A stretch of 64,000 nucleotides of DNA from Branchiostoma lanceolatum (taxonomy: Eukaryota > Chordata > Leptocardii > Amphioxiformes > Branchiostomatidae): the NCBI RefSeq assembly GCF_035083965.1, contig NC_089739.1, forward strand, positions 6,498,001-6,562,000, in the 5' to 3' direction. Of the stretch, positions 58,001-64,000 are shown in pieces. The translations under genes and the position numbers were made by a program. The notes under the pieces were generated by a model. It was not told where the DNA came from. It ran no database searches and was given only the letters and a program-made list of their open reading frames with translations. Within the stretch, counting starts at the first letter, position 1. Each line of letters begins with the position of its first letter.

Positions 58001-60990
58001 AGCAGGCCAGGGGTCTCCCAGTTAAAAACTAATTGGAACCAAAGCCTCAACTGTGAGGCTGCAACCAGTTGAGCTACAGGGTTGCTTATTACTGCTGGCA
58101 GTATGTTTTCTGATTTTACACCTTACAAGCACTGCAAAGATGTACATGGATAAGCAGCAGATAGAAGTTTACCATTATTTTCAATTAAAACATAAACCAC
58201 TGGAACAAACAAGTCAGCAAAGTTCCCTTAATGAAGACATGACCTCTGACCTTCTGCAGCTCTGCTGTAATCTGCTCCCTCTCCTGGTCATCCTGCAGAT
58301 CCGTCGGGTCCTGGTAGAGGGGGTCGCCGTCCTGTGTGGGGTCAGGGGTCGAGTAGGCACTGTCCCTGTTGTCATAGGTGTGCTCATCTGGAGAAACAAA
58401 CATGCTTCTATTATTATCATGCTTCTCTTTCTATGAAAACTTTGGGTGGGGAGATATCCTGCGTTAGCTTGCAAATGACTCAGCTTTTACTGGATACAAC
58501 ATAGGGTTACACGTACATGTAATATGTATGAACACTTTGTTAATTTGATTTTCAAATTATTTTTCTCTAGGTAAAGAAAGTATGTTGCTACAAGATATTA
58601 GCTAGCTTGAATTTTTTGTCATCATTCCAATTCCCGATTATGGAAAGATCCTAGCTACAAGTCTTCTTTTTTCTGTCACCTGTGCAAACTTCTATCAATT
58701 TATTCAAATTTGGACATAACTCATGGATTTTGTCCGTCAAGGTTGATAGAATGGCCTAAAAAATTTATCATCATACACATTCAAAATTCCGTCAAATGAT
58801 GGAATGACGGGTGCTGGCTAGAACCCTGTTCTGTTATTATCATACTTCTCTTTCAATGAAGACTTTGGGTAGGGAGACATATTGCATTAGCTTGCAAATG
58901 ACTCAGCTAATCTGAGATAGACACAACAAAAGGTTACATGTTCACGTGTTAACACTTTCAATTGTTAATTTGATTATTTTCTCCTTATTTAGTAAAGAAA
59001 GCACAATCATGCATATGTATACATTTTGTTTTGTATTGTTTCATCTGTGTTAAAGCGTTAATTCTTGGGTCAGAACACCAGCCTACCTCTTGTAAAATTG
59101 TGAAAGAACATGGTACAGTTTGTTACAATATAAAGAGCCACAGACAAGACTAGTCATCTAGTACCTTCATGTCACATAATTACCAAATGTCCCTTATAAA
59201 TTATGATTACCAAATTTCCTTAGCATTTGGACAAGTTTACATGTATAAGAATAGATGGGGAAAAATCATCTGCCTTTCTTGTCACTTTTTTGCCCTTAAT
59301 CCAATTAATTTTATAGTTACTAATCAACAGAATCCAATCCCTCCTCCATCCACAATCATCATCATTACAAGTGCAAGTCGCATTGTGTGGCGCAATTGGT
59401 AGAGTGTTTCGCCCAGAACCTAGAGGTCCCGGTTTCGAAACCCCGATATGCCCTGATGTTGCGCCGAATGGTAGCCGCCCAGACCCTTGCGACAGTTCCA
59501 CAAAGTGCAAGTGTGGAGCAAATATGTATCTGTTCTGTATTATATGATTGTAAACCCTGCAGCAATTCAGCACTGGCTGCCATTGCACGGGTAATTTCTG
59601 ACCAATAAACCATTATTATTATTACCATCATCATCATCATACCTGCTATTTCAGCTGTTGCCTTTCATGAAACATGATGTAATTAGCCTCCTTTCTCGTA
59701 CCGTGTGCCAAGCAATGACGCACTAAGTATTTCTTACCAAGTACAAAGAGCTCAATGTCGTATTTGATTTGGGACCACAACAGCTGCATAATGTGCAGTT
59801 TGCATAACGCCGTCACCAATTGTGTAAGTTGAAAAATGGATTCCTATCTCTGCTAAAAATTAACCTTTACAAATGTTGTGTGCGAAATAAATGCGTTTAA
59901 GTTTGCAGGGATTTAATTTCGCGGTAGAAAGAAAGTTGCCTCCTAATACTGTACAATGTATACTATATATAGTATGTAGTACATATAGACAAGGAGGTAG
60001 GCGGGCAAAAATTTTAACGGTGGTTGTAAGTTCACATAAAACTACCGCAAACATTTTTGCATTTCAGTAATTGAGAAGGCATACAATTTCAACATAATTC
60101 TTTGAGTAAGCTTGAAAATCTTTTGCTCTGTTGCTATTGTTCTGTAACTTTGAAGACCTATTGTTCTTGTGTTCGTAAGACTGCAGGTTTTCAAAATCTT
60201 TACCAGCAATTTGTTACCATTACTTGGAAGGACCTCAGATTACCTACATTAAACCACCCTAATTTTGTGGGGCCAAATTTGGGGGATTTTAAAAAGTCAT
60301 GCACACTGGAAACAAATTTCAAAAGAGAAAATGAACAGACTTCACAAGCCTAAGAAAACACAGATTTTTAAAGTTATACCAGTTCTACTGCCAGGAATCT
60401 TTCATGTTCTTCCCTGCCGTTGGTCGGTAAAAATTAGGCAGCAAATTTTGGGAACTTCCCACAAAAAAATAAAAAACATACTTTCTACAAAGTCGAAAAC
60501 AAAGCATATTTTAGAGCCCTTTCTTGAACTTCATTGGTCACATGTGTACCAAATAAAATGGTTCAACAGCAAACTGCCCCCTCCCACTAAAGAAAACACA
60601 TTGAATTTCATTCTCTACCTCACCTTGTAATTTCTGACCCTGCAATTTCGGATCATCTAGTATGTGTTGATCTTCACTTTGCGTTTCTTCATTGTCTGGC
60701 ATTAGGAATAAATAATTTTCATAAACAGCCTTTGTGCTAAAATCAAACGGGGATGCATATTCGTCTTCCGGCGTGGACTGTCCCGACGCAACTTTACCGC
60801 CTTCCTTCCCTCGAAGATCGGAAATCCTTCGGGTAAAAAACTTTTTCTCTTGGCTTGGTGGACTTTTAGTCTTCTTAGTCTGATTTGGACTCTGGTCCTT
60901 CAACAAGAGTTCTCCATGACCAAAGTCTAGCGAAGCATCAGATATCTCCAACGTTTCTATATGAAAGGAGTCCTCTTCAAACCCTTCCAT
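49075..60990 (-). CDS. TPD52: TPD52-family (tumor protein D52-like) coiled-coil protein
   Basis: Minus-strand exons are 60624..60990, 58251..58387, 57511..57659, 56123..56182, 54837..54896, 53904..54005, 53192..53252 and 49075..49203. Total length is 354 residues with both 60-nt exons, or 334 with one. The D52 family hallmark is a coiled coil (here TEEEIKTLKQVLASKEKAAADLKRRLG) followed by LKEFKDEASKTWKNVQSS. Then comes YKKTSETLSVAGQKTAQA, MSRKLGEMK and FKSFEEKVGSTVSNLK. The last exon encodes a Pro/Glu-rich tail ending EEKVPL. The N-terminal exon (122 codons) is acidic and longer than in vertebrate TPD52. The family forms homo- and heterodimers and works in membrane trafficking and lipid-droplet biology. 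The start is the first ATG of an open exon with no in-frame ATG just upstream. One-to-one orthology with TPD52 rather than L1 or L2 is not expected before the vertebrate duplications. Confidence 0.9.
49204..53191. other. Large last intron of the TPD52 gene
   Basis: AT-rich non-coding DNA of about 4 kb. Short frames (for example 51013-51345, 52276-52473) show no recognisable domain. A weak duplication 'aaacctgattttgtggatga' or 'aaacctgactttgtggatga' is present near 50685 and 50824. Confidence 0.5.
54837..54896 (-). other. TPD52 exon 4b, homologous to exon 4a
   Basis: This 60-nt exon codes YQKNKETLSQWNEKVKTSE with split codons at both ends (phase 2 in, phase 2 out). It pairs with exon 4a at 56123-56182 in length, phase and sequence. 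Both fit between exons 3 and 5 singly or together. Confidence 0.75.
56123..56182 (-). other. TPD52 exon 4a, homologous to exon 4b
   Basis: This 60-nt exon codes YQKTNEKLVEWKEKMETSD and is the closer match to the vertebrate D52 segment with an EKLxEW core. Its borders are GT-AG and its phase is the same as exon 4b. Confidence 0.8.
57781..58085 (-). mobile_element. tRNA-like SINE of a second type
   Basis: The right end, read on the minus strand, starts with a tRNA-like head ('ctgtagctcaactggttgca' is an A-box-like segment). A body with 'cttccccttaaatgtgaaga' and 'gtgcagccacaaccgag' follows leftwards. It lies in TPD52 intron 2. Confidence 0.5.
59385..59605 (+). mobile_element. tRNA-like SINE head
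   Basis: It starts with 'gtgtggcgcaattggtagag' (A-box), followed by 'cccggtttcgaaacccc' (B-box) and a short body. The head matches the complement of that at 47440-47460. It lies in TPD52 intron 1. Confidence 0.7.
59880..60070. mobile_element. MITE of the 'ttcgcggt' family
   Basis: Left part 'aatgcgtttaagtttgcagg' with 'aatttcgcggtag'; right part 'aaactaccgcaaacattttt' and 'gcatttcagta'. These are inverted in the same way as the copy at 36409-36614. It lies in TPD52 intron 1. Confidence 0.6.
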
Positions 60991-62040
60991 TGGGTGGTAA
61001 ACTCCACGAAAACATCAGTTTACGAGTGGCAGATGTTGGACGTTGAAGTGCGAATTCGCGGCAGACATGTTCACGGATACAGCTGATTTTTTTCACAAGT
61101 GCCGGCTGTTACAGTGACGTGATGTGTGCTTATGTCAAAGGACTCAATCTATACCAGAAGGTGCCATTTTCAAAAGGGGGGGGACCAATTCCTAAAATCT
61201 TAACAACTGCAATACTTTTCAATAACCAAAACTTAACAATTCCGTCTATCTAACAAAGGTAAACAATAGATTCTAAAAAGGTTGATGCTACATGCAAAAA
61301 AACAATTTTCTAAGTCGTGTGAAAAAGTCTCCTCCCTTTTCACACCCCCGTCTCAAGTAATCCAGGTGCCCTATTGTTGAATATCAGGTGTTAAAAGCAT
61401 GTGACTGAGCCATTGGCTCAAAGTGCAGACTAACATCCGTGTGCATGACATCATCGTTTCTACTCTATACCTGAATAAAAAGAGTAAACGTGACCCAGTG
61501 ACCCCATAGGCTGTAACTATAAGTAACTAGAAGTGTTATGGACAATTAGACAGTCCTTAGTCATTACATAGATTTTGTTGGGCTTCCAAGTTGCATATAT
61601 TGTGTGCATATTTGCCTAACACTTCTAGAGTTAAATCTGGAAGGCAAATACTGTAAGTTGTGAAAAATTCATGGTGGTTTTATGTTTGCGGATTTTGCGG
61701 TGAGCTCTCACTGCAAACCTGTTACACCGCTGATATGTGCTGTGTCTTGCATTGGGTTACCATAATGTAGTTTCAACAGCAAAGTCTTAAAACACTGTGT
61801 ACCGGAAACATCTCAGTACCGCAAAATCAAGTCCCCACCAATTTAAAGCACATGGCTTCTTTGACTTTATTTAAACAATAATGTTATTTTACTAGTGAAG
61901 TACAGATTTTCTTGGACTAACATTCAGAGATGACAAAATACCTAGAATTACTAGCTAGGTAGACACACTAGGTAAATGCACGATGCTAAGCTTTCTCTTT
62001 ATTTCTTCAATCACTGGTTCAGCTATGAGAGACATTAGTA

Positions 62041-62232
62041 CAGTCAAACCTGCCCAAGAAGACCACTCAGGGGACCAATAAAATCTGGTCTACGTGGTCA
62101 CTATAGACAGGATTCCTAATGCTAGTGTCAATGGGAAAAATCATCTAAGGGACCACCAAAAGTGGTCACATTGGACAGGTGGTCATTATGTACACATGTA
62201 GAGGTGGTCACTAAATGTACAGGTTTGACTGT
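62041..62232. mobile_element. MITE with 'cagtcaaacctg' inverted ends
   Basis: It begins 'acagtcaaacctgcccaag' and ends 'gtacaggtttgactgt'. Internal 'ggaccac' and 'gtggtcac' blocks alternate. Related copies lie at 22288-22445 and 63092-63180. Confidence 0.75.
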
Positions 62233-63091
62233 GTTACAAAGTACAATGTAGCCTGTTTTGCAGGCCTTGTAGCTAATCTAGGAGCATCAGCATTGTTTTT
62301 TGCGGGTTTTTTGGGGGGGGCGGTAATTAAACAACACATACATGTAGCTTTCCAACATGTCTACACACCTAACACTTTCCTTACCACACCTGTGGTACTA
62401 CAAGGGCATTACAACTGATTAAATCTGCCCTTGAGTCATGCCCAGATCTAGACTGTTGTACAAACACTGAGACACTCAGTCTCACCCACTGAACAAACAT
62501 ATCTCTATATCCGTCTGGGACTTGGAAGGGACCATGAAAAACACAATGTGTCAGTGTGTTTGAAAATACAGTAAAGCCAAAGTAAATAATCAAGGGATTC
62601 AAACTCAAATGTCAAAGCTACCCAATTGTGGAATACGTATCCCGAAAAGTCAAAGCTAGTCAAACTGGTTGTATCTAAAAATGGGTGTGAAATAAGATGG
62701 TAGAAACAGACTTGACCATAAGCACAAAATGGTCTATCCCACGGTCAGTGGCCTTTCGAGGGAATTTGACTACCTGTTTGTTTAAGGTCTTGGTCCAAGA
62801 CATGGCCTCCTTTCTCAAGAAGTACTTCTCCTTTACTTAGCTGCTTAAACATTGGTAGAACTAAGGTTGTATTCAAAAACATAATCTTGCTACCATTTTG
62901 ATTGTGTCTATTATTGTAATTGATCTCATATAATACCCCCCAAAAGTGAAACTTTTCAATGAAATAACACAAATCAAAAGGACTATGCAAATATCAATAA
63001 CATTTCCAACATCTTTGTTTGGAAAACAATATTAATATTCTAAAACTCAGTCTCCAAATATTTGTTTATTCTATAATTTCTGTAATTTATA

Positions 63092-63185
63092 CTACAGTCA
63101 AACCTGCCCAAGGCGACCACCCGGCGGACCGAGCAAAAACGGTCGCGATGGACAGGTGGTCGCCATGAAGAGGATTCCACTCACA
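63092..63185. mobile_element. Partial copy of the 'cagtcaaacctg' MITE
   Basis: 'tacagtcaaacctgcccaag' is followed by 'gcgaccacc', 'ggtcgcgatggacaggtggt' and 'aagaggattcc'. The right terminal repeat is missing. Internal sequence is more GC-rich than in the 62041 copy. Confidence 0.65.
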
Positions 63186-63583
63186 TGTTTCCAGGTCGAG
63201 GTTTTCAAATACAGTACGTAAATGGATGGAAAATTATGTGAATTTAGACAGCATGACCCCCACCAGGTTCAATTCTCTCATTGACAGAAAGATCCTACAA
63301 AAATTACATTTACCGTTATCGTTGTAATAATTGTATACCGTTACATCTTGTACAAATTTTCGTCATAATTTTGACTACAAAACAATGGTTGCCTCGATGA
63401 TCTCGCATGCGCAGCGCCCTCCCGCATTCACACGTTACATTAAATAGTACACACACACACGCACATAATCGAAGGTTTAAGGCCTAAGACAAATCCCTAG
63501 AAAACACCTGCTGGCCCCAGCCTTTTTTGGGGCGCCAACCGCTGGATAAAAGGGGCAAAAAGTTTTTGATCTGACAACTAAAG

Positions 63584-63648
63584 ATGAAAACGAAACGGTG
63601 TGAGTTCGTCGCGCCGCGCCCCAAAGCTCTGTGCGACAGCATCGAAAG
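63584..63648 (+). CDS. Possible first coding exon of an unidentified gene
   Basis: ATG 63584 opens a short GC-rich frame (MKTKRCEFVAPRPKALCDSI) that runs into a strong donor AAAG|GTAAGT. The protein is not recognised, and the gene would continue past the window. Confidence 0.3.
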
Positions 63649-63829
63649 GTAAGTCAGTGCAGCAGAACGCACAACGTCCAATAAAGGTTTGTGAGATTCA
63701 TGGAAATAAATAGAAATAAGAATACTAATTTTCATCAATAACTAGACTATTCGTAAATGTTCATGCACAAAAGCATCGTGTTCTAGAAAGGTCAGCGGTA
63801 CGCCAAATCCGGGCCGAGCCAAATCCAAG

Positions 63830-63905
63830 ATGGCGTCGGGACCAAGGAACAACATTTCTCGCCCGATGTTTTGCCCGCCGCGAAGTCATTTTTCGGCGGA
63901 ATTAA
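63830..63905 (+). CDS. Possible first coding exon of an unidentified gene, CpG-rich start
   Basis: CCAAGATGGCGTC around 63826-63838 resembles the YY1-type start region of housekeeping genes. The frame reads MASGPRNNISRPMFCPPRS and reaches a donor AA|GTAAGA at 63905. No further exon is visible before the window ends. Confidence 0.3.
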
Positions 63906-64000
63906 GTAAGACACAGACACATTTTTGTTGAAAATACAAGAAATAGATAGTAATTTCTGTGGAATCTGCCTTTTTGACACCATGCACTACGTATTCGTTT

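Larger units (their letters stand above)
60991..63583. other. Intergenic upstream of TPD52; repeats only
   Basis: It contains the TPD52 promoter side and a 'ttcgcggt'-family fragment at about 61650-61790. The 'cagtcaaacctg' MITE is at 62041-62232, with a partial copy at 63092-63180. No coding region was recognised. Confidence 0.45.

Overview
The window reads as animal nuclear DNA, most likely from a lancelet (amphioxus, Branchiostoma type). Genes are split into small exons with GT-AG introns. The families are chordate or bilaterian: an SC5D-type sterol desaturase, an angiopoietin-like fibrinogen-domain protein, a FABP and a TPD52. The intergenic DNA is full of short fold-back elements, tRNA-like SINEs and non-LTR or Penelope-type retroelement pieces. 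The species call is an inference from gene content and repeat style. All exon coordinates were set by hand from splice sites, reading phase and family similarity.

Layout: (1) 1-4905 (+) 3' part of a type II membrane collagen-like C-type lectin (copy A). (2) 7224-10932 (-) C-5 sterol desaturase, four coding exons, with a Penelope-like fragment in intron 1. (3) 12920-14004 a 1.1-kb element with terminal inverted repeats. (4) 15552-19602 (+) angiopoietin-like secreted protein. (5) 22020-25925 (-) single-pass receptor CUB-LDLa-CUB-LDLa-TM. (6) About 26-32 kb: repeats and no recognisable gene. (7) 32157-35240 (+) a broken FABP first exon followed by an intact five-exon FABP gene. (8) 35.4-37.3 kb: repeated copies of the lectin 5' region. 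(9) 37282-40245 (+) lectin copy B, complete. (10) 41.7-42.7 kb: more 5'-region copies. (11) 42697-46492 (+) lectin copy C, whose first coding exon is frameshifted by a 101-bp hairpin insertion. (12) 49075-60990 (-) TPD52-family gene with two homologous 60-nt exons. (13) 61-64 kb: repeats and two possible first exons at the right edge.

The most distinctive content is the three-member lectin array. Each member has a cytoplasmic tail, TM exon, short coiled coil, collagen exon, C-type lectin exon and a 3-codon last exon. The visible tails carry tyrosine and PxxP motifs. The collagen domains are built from 60-bp repeats with a regular Gly-X-Y break. The lectin domains differ at the sugar-specificity motif (QPD in A and C, EPN in B). 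These look like cell-surface pattern-recognition receptors in active duplication, with one copy apparently just disrupted. Lectins, FReD protein and CUB/LDLa receptor are all extracellular recognition types, but nothing shows that they work together. The FABP-TPD52 linkage matches the human 8q21 and 6q22 arrangements and may be ancestral.
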